Below are positions 23,895-38,131 of a stretch of 64,000 bases of DNA, one piece after another. Positions within the stretch are counted from its first letter, which is position 1. Each line of letters starts with the position of its first letter. A program made the translations under genes and the position numbers. The notes beneath the pieces are model-generated. The model did no database searches. It saw only the letters and a program-made list of their open reading frames with translations, and was not told where the DNA came from. Source of the DNA: Nepenthes gracilis (taxonomy: Eukaryota > Streptophyta > Magnoliopsida > Caryophyllales > Nepenthaceae); contig BSYO01000005.1 of assembly GCA_033239525.1 (NCBI GenBank), positions 23,170,519-23,234,518 on the forward strand, read 5' to 3'.

Positions 23895-24190
23895 TCTATA
23901 CTGCGAGCTTTTCACAAACTACGGCTACTATCTTGAAGCTGTGGGCTGAAAATGGAACGGAGACGAACGAGAGATGTGAAAAGGAAATCGGGGGCAGAAT
24001 TTCCATCTTAAGAAGCCACGCGTCAGCATCACAGAATATGATTTGTGCAACTTTACAAAGCAGTAGCATCACTCTATTTTTAAAAAATAAAAAATGGAAC
24101 AATGCTGCTGCATTATCAAGCAACATCCCTCCGCTCACAGCAAACCATCCCGAACTGACTAATACGGAGGAAATTAATTTGATCTTATAG

Positions 24191-26474
24191 TATACTTCTT
24201 TTAATTATAAAATATTAGCTTTTTTTTAATATTTATAAATTTTTTAAGCTACATACAAATATATATTAAAAAAATTTATTTATAAGGATCTAATTTTTTG
24301 TATTTCATTTATTCAAGTAATCTGAATTTTTTTATAAAATAAAGTGATCTCATATTTATAGAATATTAATAAATCTCAATAATTCGAATTATCATATGAA
24401 ATAAAGAATTGAATGCTTTATTTAGATATTTAAATATAAACGAATCTGATTTTTATAATTCTAAATTTGAATCTTGCATATCATAAAAAAATAAACTAAA
24501 GATAAAAAAATATATAGAACTCACTCTCCTATATATTCTCCAACGTTTAAATAAGTGATTTTTCTATTTGGATGAGAAAGATATAAGAAAATAGATGTGA
24601 AAATTTGAGAAAATGAGAATGAATGTTTGTTCAGAGAGCAAATAATCATTTTGTGCACTTGTCTAGTAGAGTAATTTTTTTTATTTTTTCTCTCTTTTTT
24701 TTCTTTGAATGAGAGGCTTTATTTATAGTAAAATGTGCCATTTAGTTGATTAACATCCAGAATCAATGCGTATATATAATATCATTTCGAATCAGAAATA
24801 AAATGTTACTTACTTGTTTAACGATTGTTTTACTTCAATAATAATACCACCTGATTACCAGCTATTAAATCGACTCATCCATTCTCTGTATCCAGTTATT
24901 TAAGAACTCATTATAATCATTTAATATTTTACTATTCATATCGTGCTCACTGGTTTATGTATTCAAACATTAATACTTAATTGGCATTTAATTTTTTCTG
25001 ATGAACCATTAACATTTAAAGCTCTTATCAATTTAAGTGTTAGGCCTGTCTCTATTCCTGAATATATTCATCAAATATGATGTAACCCAATAAATAATAA
25101 ATAGAGTTAGGTGAAAATATTATTCTGTTGCCCAGTTCTTGGAGAAGGAAAGGAGGTCTACTAACGGTGTTTAAGTGGAAGAAACAGAGTATTAATTAAA
25201 CAATCTAGAATAAATATTATATTGTCTAATCTTTAATAGAAAAGATATTATTTTTTATTTGAAAATACTTATTAAATAAGGGAGTAATAACTATTTCGCA
25301 TGACTAGCAACAACTCGACGAATAAAAACCATTTTAGTATAAATTATTTCTATAATCTAAACAAAAATATGGCAAAAATAATTCAATAACTCTTAAATTA
25401 TTTTTTAAAAATAATATAAAATATTTTTTTTAAAAAATTAATATTAAAGTATGAAAATACTTATTATAAAAATTAATCAACTATATAAATATTATCAAAT
25501 TATTAATTTTTTTAATATAAAATAAAAATTATTCAATATTTAATCCAACGGTCCAGAAATATAAGAAAGAAACTCCCCTTCACACCCCCCAAATCCCTTT
25601 GAATCCAACAAAAACAAATACAAATTCCATAACCTATAGAATGTATTAGTCCTGATTTCACACACACACACACACATATACACATCAAAATATTTTTATT
25701 ATTTAAAAATTTTGACCGTACAATTCAAATATATAAAAGCAATATCATCCATCCTTATTAATTATTTTCTATTATAAATAATTAATAAAAATAATCTGAT
25801 AATTATGAATTTCCCTTTCTCTTTTTTTTTCTTATATTTTAAATTATCTTTTAAAACCATTCAGATATGTTTATTTAAAGACAAATATAATATATAAAAA
25901 CGCATTTAATTAATTCAATAAGATGGTTGAAAGATAAGTTTATCAAAATGATATTTCCTAATTAAGATAGTTAATAAACACACCAAAAATAACTTCCAAA
26001 TGACACAAAGGCACCATAATAGTCCACAAAAATTCATCATTGACATATGATACCTCTCCGACTACCAATCCGGACTTCACAAAATTTAGGGTTGTCATCC
26101 CTAAATACAAGAAGTCAGCTTGACGACGAGTTAAGTCCCACCTTTCAACTCCAGCTTAACATCAGGAAACATGACACTCGAGTTTACGTTCAGAGAAGAC
26201 GACTACAGCAACAATGGCAAGTCCATATTGCTACAGATTCCATGCTCACAGCACCACCACCAAGAGATGAACATATGATTATGAGCAGCCACCACCTATT
26301 ACAAGCACAATGCCACTTGCCGGACAATGCAGTCTAGAACTAGAACTGACAACAGGCTTGGCTTCCACAACAGCCTACCATCACGACAATTCCCGGTAAA
26401 GTTTTATAGAAAAAAATTTAACAACAAATCTAGCTAGAATACCCTGAAAACAAGAATCTCACCGATAAAATTAT
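24191..26474. other. Intergenic, AT-rich
   Basis: Between the presumed 5' end of PGI and the stop codon of NRPD4. It is mostly A/T-rich with a (CA)n run near 25660-25676. The last few hundred bases, 26050-26474, are less AT-rich and may be 3' UTR of NRPD4. No gene is recognised. Confidence 0.6.
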
Positions 26475-29400
26475 CTACACTTCGAAGCCTTCTGTTAAGG
26501 TTTTCAGCTTCCCCAGATCCCGTAAAACATCTTTGAGAGGTTCAGCGAGCTTGCTCCTGTTAGCCTTGAAAAGAATATTAGGAAAGAAAAGACATTCCTT
26601 AATCGGGGCATAATTGATCACAATACTCAAATAATTGGCAACCAGTTTCATAAAGTTGCCGCCGTGTAGGGTTTCCGGAAAGACAGACCCACTTTTGGTT
26701 TACTTATACGATCTCCCCTTATATTATATAAAAGAATTTCAGCGACTCAAATATGTAACTATTAGGTTACACGACAATAGTTCTACCATTAACTTTTCTT
26801 ACATTTAAGTGACCAGTTCACTTGTACACAATAGTCAGGGTAACTTTTGATAATTTGAGAAATGATGAAACATAAATCACTGCTTTTGGCATACCTTTAA
26901 GGAAGAGACAAGAGCAAATACTTCATCAACAGTTTCTGGATAGATGTTAGCAATGGCACATATCTACAAGAGAAGGCAATAATTAGAAATTAACCGCCCC
27001 AATAAAATTATATTATTTAATACCTTAGTTCAGAAAAGCCAACCTCTCCATCAGAAACTCCATATTTTTTAAGCCGCCTGTTTAATGAGTTAAAAGGCGC
27101 AACAAGCTGATAATGAGTTTTATGCCATTAAACACAGCTTCAGATAAAAGGAATGAGAAGAAGGATACTGAAGAACTTGTCGAACTCTCTGAGGATTTGT
27201 ATATCGACTTCCAGGTTTAGCATACTGTATCCCCCTGTCGAATGATCTGCCAAAGAAGATGCATTAAACCTACCCGTCATTCAAATTATTGATATAGCAC
27301 AAGAAGGTAATTGCTTATGGTTCATGACAATTAAACACCTATGGTCAGAAATATCAGACGCAAGATTTGGAACTCACAGTCATTCCCTTTGCCCTAAAAG
27401 TTTGGACACTGTTAATACAAGGAGCAATTCATCATTATTCTGATCACAAGAGCGTGAAGTATCTATTTTTTCAAAGTGAGCTGGATGGCTCCTTACATAA
27501 TGCAAAGCAACACTTCATCTAACAGACTCAAAGTAGTCCAACCCTTCCTAAATCCCATGCATAAAGGAGACACATGCAGCAGGATGTTAAAATAAAATAA
27601 ATAAATAAAAATTACATGGTCACCCTCAAAACACCCACCAGACGCCCATTTTAACGTGGCGTCTCATCCATCCATCAATTATTGTCTAGGCCCGCTAGTA
27701 TGGATAGATAAATGGATGGGATGCCAAGTCATCTGAAGATAACTGAATGGCATCCCAAACATATCTCTTCAAATAATGTCATAGAGCTAGAATGTTTTCT
27801 CACACAGGAAGTTTGACTGTTGGATCCCGGGACAGAATGATCATCTGCTCCTGGACTCCTTGCAAGATATTAGCTGCCTCACAGTCCATAAGACACTGAG
27901 CAGTTGTTGGAAGCTCTGTTAAATAAGCAGGGTCAGATAGCAAAACTGTCATCTTAACTGGGTAATCATATTAAGGACACTTAAGAAATGATAGTTTGTC
28001 ATGCAACCAAAAATAGAACACATACACAAAATATTAGCCATTATTGATATTCACCGAAGCAAAATGCAAGGGCTCAGGGATTCCTTATCAAAACAGCAAC
28101 TAGAAAACCTATAGTAGTTAGACAAATAGGTCATAATATAGGCACAATCATATGAAGTTTAATGGTTGTCATTGTATCTTATTACTCAATCACAGAACTC
28201 TGGATGACCGAAGGAGGATCTTCAGTAAATGCATAAACAGTGAAAATGATGGGTATCAGTAAAAGAACTAAAATAAAGGAGAAACTACGATATTAGTTAT
28301 GCAATGAAACCATGAAGAATGCCTAAATCTAGAATAGATTTCACGGAAAAAATATTGAAAATCTCATATATGGTTGCCCAACAATAATCTTCCAAAATGG
28401 TCAGGATAATGTAGGCCAGTTTGGTTAACTAGTACATTGATAAGATTATAAGAACCAAAAGATGTCCGATGAATAGAGGAAAAAAAGACTACAATAGAAA
28501 GGAAGATTATCTATACCAAGACTAATAATCAACGTGAAAAAATTCATGAATCATCCAATCAAACTTCAGATAAGAGTAATTGAACAAAGACTCAGGGCAA
28601 AAAGATGAGTGTCTAAAAAATAAATTTGGGTGCATATCAAGACAATCAATTGAAGAATAGTTATACATCTATTGAGATTGGGGATTGAGAAACTGAAGTT
28701 GTTTTTTTTAATTTGAAGAAGGCTTAGAAAAGGGGTACCTGTGGAAATGTTATATATGGGTGTTGGTAAAGCGTGGACAAAGTAGTAAATATGTCAAGGA
28801 TGCGTATGATATGGGTGTCAGTTACACCGTTTAGCCTGGCTATCCATAAGACATATGACTGCAATCCCTAATTATGAGGGAAACTAAATGTATAAATGTC
28901 AAAGTTGTCAATAAAATATCCAAATATATTTATAAGTTGGTTACACCGAGTATTCACATTCCCAAGGTACATGTACTATAGCAAAACAAAGGAGAAAACT
29001 TGCCATCCTGACAAGAATTCTTTTCACGAGCCATTACTAAAAGAAGAAATAGTCTAACGCTACTTCCAACCAAAAAGAGTTTGTAATGACAAGTGCATAC
29101 CCTTTTCAATGCTGAGTTCATATTTTGCAGGTTCTTTAGGGACAGGACCCTTTGCAATTCCACCATTTGCAGCCTTCCCTCCTTTACCCCCTTTCAACCA
29201 CTCAAATAAAGAGAAATTTTCAAGAAATAGTCCGCAATAACAATGACGATAAAAAACAACACAAAATCTAACAGTAAGAGGTTATGTTTCTGAAGATGAC
29301 ATTAGAACAAAAGAGATGTTAAAGTAAGGAAGAGAAACTACCAACTGGAGTTTCCAGCTTCCCTCCAGATTTTGCAGAAAATTTGAAATTGGCATCTGGC

Positions 29401-32400
29401 AAGACTGGAGACAGTTAGAGACCATATCCAAAAACATAATAAATGCTTAACATAGCTCATATTGAATTAAAAAAGCATGAAAACAAAGAGAAGGGAGAAC
29501 TTCTGTGGATACTGGATAGCCATATCCACAACATTTGGTTTTATTTCACGATTCTTGATATATATAATATCCCTCATTTGCATGATTTCCAAAGAAATGC
29601 CATTAAATGTTTTTATTTGTGTTCAACTGAGCTAACAATCCCTTTTCATGTGATTTATGTGTTGAATAAAAATACAAGTTATGCCTCTTTCTTCAAGAAA
29701 AAATATATGACAATTCACATCAGCCTACTATAAGCCTATTAAGTACATATAAGTTAAGGTCTAAATATGTCAGCCTTACATTAACTCATTTTGCTTCTCG
29801 CACTTCACTAGAGAGTAAAGGCTAAAGAAACCCTGCATCAATGACAACATTTATTGGCGAAGCATGTGTACAACTCTAATCATGATTATCTTTAGAATTC
29901 CTCTCTAAATGGTACAGTAGTTTCTGGTAGTTAACATGAGTTATTCAAATTGTATAAGCCAACACAAAATAAACTAAGCACTATATTTCACTTGATAGAT
30001 AAACTCAGTACAGTACATATACAGATGCAGATAGACAGATGGGGAGAGAGAGAGAAACAGTAAGGTGTAGTCATTACCAATTTTATGAGTTACTAATAGA
30101 TAACACTATACAACTAACCCTTCCCAAGCTCCCTCAATGTTGCCTTATTATGCAGTTTGTAAGATTTCATGTAACATTCGTCACTTAAAATAGATAGTTC
30201 CCAGATTTCCTATCAACTATACATCCTATTAGTGATTATACCTGGCCTTTAAAAACATTAAATTCTCAACCCAATTCAGTGACCAACTTATGTAAAATCA
30301 GTTGATAAAGCCTCAATAAAAAAGCTTTGTGAACATGGATGAAAATATTGATATTGGTATTGGTCATGGCCATATCAATATCGAACACATTGAATAATAC
30401 ATATCGATATTTGATATATCTAAGGGAAAAATATTTCTGAAGTTATAAATTAACAAAACTGTATCGGTCAAATATCAAGTTTATCGGCCAATATTTTATA
30501 TCATGATATATCACTGATATGAAAACATATTATTATCTTGTCAAGGTATAGGAAAATATTAATATTGGGAGGCTACAACACCAATACATATAAGCCAATA
30601 TTTGCATGTGAAAAATAGATGGTGTTTTTACCAGTTTTGCACCTTGATGCTTGTAGCACAACTTTTGTATGCCTAATGTCAGCTAGGAATATTAATGCAA
30701 AAGGCTTTCCAGATTTATTTAGACACATTTTGTCAATATTTCATACCAATAATGACCCACATCCTAGTCTCATATCCAAAGCAATGCTTCATAAATACCA
30801 ATGCACCAGAAGAAATTAAGGGAAAGAACCTAGTATATGGAGTGCACTGAAGCGGAAATTGTGGGACAAGAAATAAGAAAAGCATGTAGCAATCACTTTT
30901 ATTATTAAACAGCACTCACCTATCCCTTTTTGACATTACAGAATAATCATTCTTCCCTTTAAAGGCGCTAGGAAAATGAATTTGGATAATTAAATGTTCT
31001 AGAAACTAGTTTAACAATTCCAGTTGGTTGGACGGGCATACTTTTCAAATTGAATTGTCTCTTTTACATAATGCCTTCTTTCAAATTATCTTTTTTTTTA
31101 TCCCAATAAAAAAATTTATTGAAAAAAATCTAGATGATCGGGTCACAGCATCATTGATTCAGACGTAGATTCAGATACGTTGAGCAGTTTGAGGTCATGA
31201 ATGCATAGGATGTGATGGCAGTTGCTATAGGGGCAATAGAGGCAGTGGCCTTACAGGATGGCCGGAAATTTATTTCCAATGTAGTGAAGGTAAGTTAATT
31301 GTAGGCTCCAGGGGAAAATGCTTTCCAGAAAAATTTCCCCTTCCCAACATGGACGGCAAAAATCAAATCCATCACACACTGTTATTTGGATTAGCAATTT
31401 AGCATGCTGACTTCTCACAAAGTTAGTAAGCATCTAATAACAGGTTTACTTAGGACCAATTTTCACATCTTTCCAATAATGTTAATATATTTGTGACACC
31501 TGAGAACTGGAATTTTGGACCTACTTTTGAAGCAACTCCATGGATTAGAATAACCACATTCACGACAAGATAATTAAAAGCTTGCGAAAATTTAAATAGC
31601 ACACAATTTTGTTGACAAATGAAAAACTCAAAAGCCAACCAATTCGAGAGAAAAACCTTTTGTAGTTCTCAACCTAATAAAAAATAGAATCCGCTAAGAA
31701 AGCCAACTTGTAGCTTAGGTGATAAAGAAGCACTAGACCCCCTAACCAACCCCCCCAACACATGGACCCTATTGAATGGTCCATTCTTCATATTAGCTCT
31801 CCAAGGCATGAATCCAGATTGTTTCTACAGTTCTGCAATCTTTCTTCACCAACTCAAGAATTTCCAAACTGTCATGACTTTGAAGTCCTCGCCACCAACA
31901 AAATTCTGAAGGATAACAAGCTAAGATTGTGTTTAAAGTTTATGTGTAAGAGATTTCATAAGATTTAATCAAAGCCATCATGGAAACAGAAAAATCTTTC
32001 AAATGATGTGACTTTCCAAAATATAACGTTGGCAATGAGGCTTGAAGTTAAAGATTTTGGCAACACCTTGAAGAAGTTACGTAATAATTAATAAACAAAT
32101 GGCTTGATCAAAGCATTATTAGAGAAATGGATAGTGTAAATTAGCTAACCACTAATTAGTCAAGGCAATCGCTGAGACATGCATAGTCAGACATAACCAT
32201 TTTTTACTCAAGCCAAATATAGAGATAACCTTAAGCAAAATTCTCTACCAGAATTTTGATGTTTGGGCCAAATTCGAGATAAATTTGAGCAAATGCTTGA
32301 CAATTGATATTTGACTCAAAATACTATATACTGTTGCAAAATTCACCAAAAACTATTAAACTGGCCTAGCAAACTCATTCAGTAAGAAATGGATGGTTAA

Positions 32401-33524
32401 ATCCACATGAGGCACACTGCTTGTGTACATAGCTGTTTTGCTGTTCATTTGTGTTGGCATTCATTTCTCGCTCAAGGGTAGAAGCATCATGCTTGATGAA
32501 CGGGCGAGTTGGGCTCGGGTGTCAAATTGGCATATTTCAGTCGCTCAATCAACTTGAGGTAAGGAGATTGAGTTGCCTCTAGTGCATCCAAAGAACTCGT
32601 GTTTTACAGCCATTGATTGTTGGTATCCGTGGAAGACGTATACAGACTCCAGTCTTGTAGTTTTTCCTTTCCATGTTGAAGGCATTTTCGCATAAAAATC
32701 TAAGCATTCTTGTGGCTTGCACTATATTGTCTTAAATATTTGTAATTTGTTGTATTGTGTAAGGCAATTTGTTCGCCCATTTGAGTTTGCACAAGGAAGA
32801 AAAGCTAGTTCCGCCCAACATCAGGTGGAAAAGGAGTCCAATTTCAAGTCTGCTAAAGACAAGAGCAATGGCCTTTGTCGCATATAGTGATGCATCTAAT
32901 CTCAGGCAACTCAAACTCAAAAGACTTAAGAGCAATACATTCTCTCCATCAACCACGTCACAAAACACGAAAAAGTTGTCCATCCCGCACCCCGGAGCTC
33001 TACCTTCCCAAAAAACACGAGAATTCAAAAGCCCGTCTCACCTATAGCCCCATCAAACCTAGGGCTAAAATTACCGAGGAAAAAAAACTAGGGCTAGGCA
33101 TCCGGGTTAACCTCCCCCTTCCCTAAATCCCATTCCCCAACTCCGATGCCAGGGGGCTAAACGACGCAAATTTACCAGCTAAAATAACGAGATATTCATG
33201 GTTCCGTAGCCTTGAATGTCATTTTCCCATACAATAGCATTCGCGACATCTATCACAATTGGACTCACATCACTCCACTCTCCCATCGCATCATGAATTC
33301 AATACAAAATGGAAACAGCAGTGACTTGCACAAAGGCAGATGGTGCGTACATTCCCTTGGATCCGCAAAAAAGGGGTACAACTCAAATTTGAAACGAGAG
33401 AGAAGAAGAAAATTTGGGTGTTAGGAGGAAAATGCGAACCATCCTTAAAAGAAGGGGTTTTTTGGGAAGCCGATTTGCCAGATCCTTTGCCAAGCGAAAA
33501 CCCCTTTCCCCCTTTCTCTGCCAT
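26475..33524 (-). CDS. NRPD4: DNA-directed RNA polymerases IV and V subunit 4 (RPB4-like), complete
   Basis: Subunit shared by plant-specific Pol IV and Pol V of RNA-directed DNA methylation; with subunit 7 it would form the stalk of the enzyme. Eight exons with GT-AG borders and consistent phases: 33524-33440, 29404-29342, 29190-29101, 27915-27804, 27246-27169, 27077-27044, 26963-26895, 26564-26475. The product is 206 aa; the Arabidopsis protein is about the same length. Residues 1-79 are Gly/Lys/Ser-rich (MAEKGGKGFSLGKGSGKS ...) and probably disordered. The RPB4 fold follows: ELPTTAQCLMDCEAANILQG (80-99), then VSFDRGIQYAK, YTNPQRVRQVLQRLKKYG, VSDGEICAIANIYPETVDEV, ending in a Lys-rich helix. 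Intron 1 is 4.0 kb. A basic motif usual in the N-terminal region of relatives was not found, so an extra small exon in intron 1 cannot be excluded, although phases fit without it. Confidence 0.9.
29405..33439 (-). other. NRPD4 intron 1 (4035 bp)
   Basis: Donor GATG|GTTCGC and acceptor CTCCAG|TCTTGC on the minus strand. It holds a MITE-like element (30338-30607) and otherwise AT-rich DNA. Open frames at 32732-33126 on both strands show no recognisable domain. Confidence 0.75.
30338..30607. mobile_element. MITE-like element, copy 2
   Basis: It starts GATGAAAATATTGATATTGG and ends CCAATATTTGCATG, parallel to 18153-18419 in length and internal order (a CATATCAATATCG block, a TCGGTCAAATAT-like block, GATATATCACTGATATG). 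Sequence divergence from copy 1 is considerable, so both are old insertions. Confidence 0.62.
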
Positions 33525-35191
33525 CCTACAACTTGAGCTCCCCTTCCCTGAGAGCGAGGCGGGATTCAGCGGAGAAGGAATTCAGAGAAGCTCGAGTTTT
33601 CTGCTCCGTAGTGAAATGAAAGGATACGGACGAAGATTAAAAATGAAGGTCTATTTTATCTATTTTGTCTTAAGATTATCGAACAAGTAAAGAGAAATTT
33701 AAAATTTTTAGTTTCAATTTTTGGGCTAAAAAAATATTCTCCGATTCAGAGAATAATAAATTTAATTAAAAAAATTAGAATATATAATTATTTTTTTTAT
33801 CCCTAATAATTAAAATAGATTTTTTATAATTAATAATTTAAATAGTTACCTTGTTACTCAATTGTCTCACTCATACTTGATCAAGATCAAGTTTAATTTG
33901 GATATGAGTCCATTGTAATGGGCAAGTTAAAGTTTGGTTCGATCAGCAAACATAAAAACATTATCATATCTATTCATAATTAAAATAAAACTAATTCAAA
34001 TCAGCCAATTAAAAATTCTTATTTGAATTTATATTTATGTAAAATATCAAAAAAAATATTTATATAAAATGTTAAAATATAATTAATTGAGATGATTCCT
34101 TTTAAAATTGATATTAACCCAAAATTAAAAAAAAAATAATTGTAAAAATTTATTGTGTGGGTTGAGACCTATCAAACCAATCATTTGGCATAAAAATTAA
34201 ATGGGTTAGCTTTTTCTCTGTCATTGATTTTAACCGCTAGTTTCTTCCCTCACAACAAGTATTTATGTCAACTAAAAGTAAAATTCGAATTTTTAGTTTT
34301 ATTCAAAACCACACATATTTATACCGCTTTCTAAGCCAAATTGGGATTTTTAAAAAATTAATTAATTAATTAAAATAGGCCTTATATATAAAAATATACT
34401 ATAGCTATATAATGATTATAAGTAGGTAGAATAAGTGAGGTCCTATTTAGTTAAAAAAATAATCTTTGTTTCTATTTCTTAGTTTTTTAAATTTTTTGTT
34501 TAATCTATTTTTTTAAAATATATTTATTTATGTTAAAAAAATAAAATATTTTAACGAGGTGCTAAATTTTTAATTATTTGATATTTGATTAAATTATCAA
34601 TTGATAAATTATCTAATAAAAAATTTTAATATATTCATTTATAATAAATAAACTAATCAAACTCATTTTATAATAATTTATTTTCAAATTATCAAACGCT
34701 TTAAAAAATCATATATACTACATAGTAGGGTTTTATATATTAAACATGGTTATTAATCACAATATGTTATAAAAATTAATACATGCCTACTTATTTAATA
34801 AATATTGATGGGTCCAACAGTATCTCAGGCCGATCCAAGCCAGACCTAATCACCAGCATACAAGTATGAGCCTAGAAAGTGACAAACAAAATTTCAGAAA
34901 GGAGATTGATTCAACACAATCCAATCACCACTACAGCCCCCAAGATGAGGCCCAGGGAGCATTGGACCAAAGGGAAAAGCGTTAGTAGCCCAACCAACAG
35001 CATAGACGAATGGACCAATCCGAAGGACTCTAGGCTAAGCAGCCAGCAAAGCGATTAAAGCATGCAACACTCAAAGTATGCGTATGTAGATGCCACCTGA
35101 AGCCGTCGTCCCAACCATGTGACGACTGAATTGAGGGGAGCGCTAACGGTCTCTGCGCCATCATAAGACGATGTTTGATAGAGGCGGCTTC
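33525..35191. other. NRPD4 5' leader and upstream intergenic DNA
   Basis: Just upstream of the ATG (minus strand, to about 33640) is a GC-richer leader consistent with 5' UTR. From 33660 to 34800 the sequence is AT-rich with no recognised features; 34800-35191 is of average composition and may be old transposon sequence. No gene is recognised. Confidence 0.5.
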
Positions 35192-35210
35192 TGTTAACAC
35201 CCCAATGGTT

Positions 35211-35215
35211 AGCAA
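35211..35215. repeat. Target-site duplication AGCAA, left copy
   Basis: AGCAA directly precedes the LTR at 35216 and is repeated at 40157-40161 directly after its end at 40156. A 5-bp duplication is the signature of LTR retrotransposon insertion. Confidence 0.88.
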
Positions 35216-36938
35216 TATCACAAACCCGAACCAAACGGATCAATTTAAATAATTAATTATAATTTTAAAAATTTAAAATCTCAAATAATTTTAAATAAAT
35301 AATTTTAAATTTCAAAAATTCGGGTGTGACAATCCAAATAAACAGAACCTGACAAACTAAAATCCACACAAGACATCATCGGATAATCGTCCAGACAAAA
35401 ATAAATACAGTCTGCTCTATAAATATCGTAAGGAATGTATCAATTCAATCAAAAATTATAACCAGACATAACATAATATCTGAACTATTTTCAAAATATA
35501 CTATGGGCATATATCTGACCAATTCTATAATCCAATTGTATCAAATGCCCAATTTAAATCATAACAAACTAAACTCACCAAATCGTACGAATAGCTGAAG
35601 GTTACATCCTAACTTCTGTAATACATCCGAGCCTTCTACTCTGAAGGGACAAAACAAAAAACGTAAGCTAAATACCCAACAAGTATCATATTTTAGACAA
35701 AATGAGTTCAATAAATCAAAGGAAATATCAAATGAAAGAAAATTCAGTCAAATTACGGAATCAATCCAATTAGCCGATAAGACAAATCCAACAAAAATCC
35801 AAGATCCAAATTTCAAAATCTAATAATAGTCTCGTACTCAAATCAAATATTCAAATCCAAATAAATGTCCAAATTTTAAAAATAGTTATTATCGGGACAT
35901 ATATATATATAACCAAAATAGAGGTGATTTGGACCAATTCTAAAGCCGATGTCCAATCCGAATCCAAATCCAACTCCAAGTCCGAATCCAAATCTAAGGC
36001 CCGATCAGCTTGTGATCCGGGATAGAAACTGATAGTCGAATAATACAATAGCGTGCGCAGAAGCCGAAACAGTATTATGACAGATATTTCAAAAGTTTGA
36101 ATCAAAATATATAATTAAAATTATTGTACGAGACATACCAATACCTAACTGAGGGCAAAATCGACAAATTTCAAATCCAAATCCAAAATTCAAATCAAAG
36201 TCCAATACAAATAAATAGAGAGATATAAATTATATATTAAATTTGAGTTTCGATTATTTAAAGACTAAATTATAGCCAGCATGTATGACCATCCATGTAT
36301 TTCGTACTCATGGATAAAGTTGCTCACTATTATTTACTATCCGCGACTTTGGGTGCAACCCTCAAACTTGTCAAATATATTAGAACGTTCGAATATATTT
36401 TAAGATCAAATCAAATTATCCAAATGGGAAGGGTCACTACTCCAAACCTTTTCTGCTGACGGAAAGAAATTTCCAAATAAATCTCTTTGTCAGGAACTAG
36501 CTAGAGTGTCCAATTTTCAAATCACCACAACCCGACATGTGCATGTAACTGCACGGCTATACAAAGTTTCATGTTTATTTTCATACAATATACTGATATA
36601 AAAATTATATAAAGTCCAATAAATTCTTCGAGCTTCCAGAAAAATATAAAATCCTTCAAAAATTATAAAATCCATATGAGAACCCCCAAAATTAGTTATT
36701 GAATTACACATTCATGTCCAGAATAAATAAAATAGATGTATAAAATATATGTATTGTGATATTTCGGATCCCAATTGAATTATTTTAATATTAATTGTGA
36801 TTTTTGGGTATTTCGGATGTTGTGAAAATAAATTAAAATATTATGAAATTTTTGAAAATGATCGGGGGTGCGGAGTGGGCCCGGAGTGTGCCCGTAATGT
36901 TGTTCGGAGGCCGAGTTGGAATTTAAAATAAAATTAAG

Positions 36939-36940
<2 letters not shown>

Positions 36941-36973
<33 letters not shown>

Positions 36974-36977
36974 TAAA

Positions 36978-37012
<35 letters not shown>
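36941..37012. repeat. (AT)n and (AAT)n microsatellites in the nested solo LTR
   Basis: About fifteen AT units at 36941-36970 and about eleven AAT units at 36978-37012, separated by AGTAAAA. Confidence 0.9.
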
Positions 37013-37014
<2 letters not shown>

Positions 37015-38020
37015 TATAAAAGTAAAAGAAGGTAAAAGAAAAAGAAAAGAATAAAGAAAAAGGAAAATGGGAAAAAGAAAGAAAAAGAAGGGAGAAAATG
37101 TCGGGGAGAGAGAAGAGAGAAAAAGGGGGATTAGGGTTTGCAGAAGGAGGAGGAAGAGGAAGAGGAGAGGGGAAAGGAAGGCGGCGGTGGCGACGCAGGA
37201 GACCGGTGGAGAATCGGCTGCGTGCGGTGGTTGTGGGGAGGTTGCGGTTGCGGATTGAGGCGACGGCGGCGATGGGTGAGGAAATCGGTGTCGGGTGAGT
37301 TAATGGCGGCCGTTCCGTGCGGTAGCGGTGAAATCGGTGGTCTCGGTGGTGTGCGGTGGTCGTGTCGCTCGGCTGGGTGTGGTGGCGTGCGGTGTGGGTT
37401 GTGCGAGGAAGATGGTCGGCGAAGTCGTTCGATGGGAGAGAGGAGGTGACGACGCGACGGTTTCGGCGTCGATGGTGGCTGGGTGAGGTGGAGGAGGCCG
37501 GCGACGGCCTCGTGAGGCAGTGCGGTGGTGGATCGGCGGCAGAGGACTGCCGGCAGCAGCGGCGAGGCAGCTGGAGCCGTGCGCAGAGAGGAGGGAGGAA
37601 GGCCGCGAGGAGGAGAGAGAGAGGCATGCGGGAGGCAGGAGAGAGAAAGGATCGATTGGAGTGCTTCGGGACATCCTTTCTTCAGATTTGCAGAGTATGA
37701 TGTTAAAGCCCAGTATCATCCAAAAATTTTATTATTGGTGCGATTTAATTTTCGATGTATTTTTGTACCATCGTGGGAGATTTTACTAACATTAATGTAT
37801 TTTTAAATACCCCGATTTATTAATTGTGTATACGTATGTATGTTTTATCGGTTGTGCGGTGGTTTTTGTCTTGTATTTATGATTTGGAGGGTTTTGGACC
37901 CTTGGACGATATATATGTATCTTGGTATCAGTATATTGTGGAGCAATGGCAGAGGCCTGACTAACCATGCATCTTTGGGGGGGGATCACTTCACGTGATC
38001 CGAGGCAGACCGCTCTTCGC

Positions 38021-38131
38021 AGATAAGGAAGATGAGGTATTAGCTACTTAGCGCCGTAAGGAAGATGAGGTATTAGCTACTTCCGCTCGTAAGGAAGATG
38101 AGGATTACTTCCGCCAAGGAAGATGAGGTAT
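38021..38131. repeat. ~33-bp tandem repeat, four copies
   Basis: AAGGAAGATGAGGTATTAGC plus a CTACTTCCGC tail recurs at about 38025, 38058, 38091 and 38116, the last two shortened. It lies inside the nested solo LTR and is not obvious in the other LTR copies. Confidence 0.85.

Noticed and set aside
26047..26337. 96-codon plus-strand frame downstream of NRPD4
   Set aside because: No domain, Gln/His/Arg-rich composition, and location in the presumed 3' UTR or flank of the minus-strand gene.
36923..37627. 234-codon minus-strand frame rich in Pro, Ser, Arg and His
   Set aside because: It lies in the GC-rich block of a solo LTR, is low in complexity, ends in runs from the (AAT)n and (AT)n microsatellites, and all frames are open there because stop codons are rare in GC-rich DNA.
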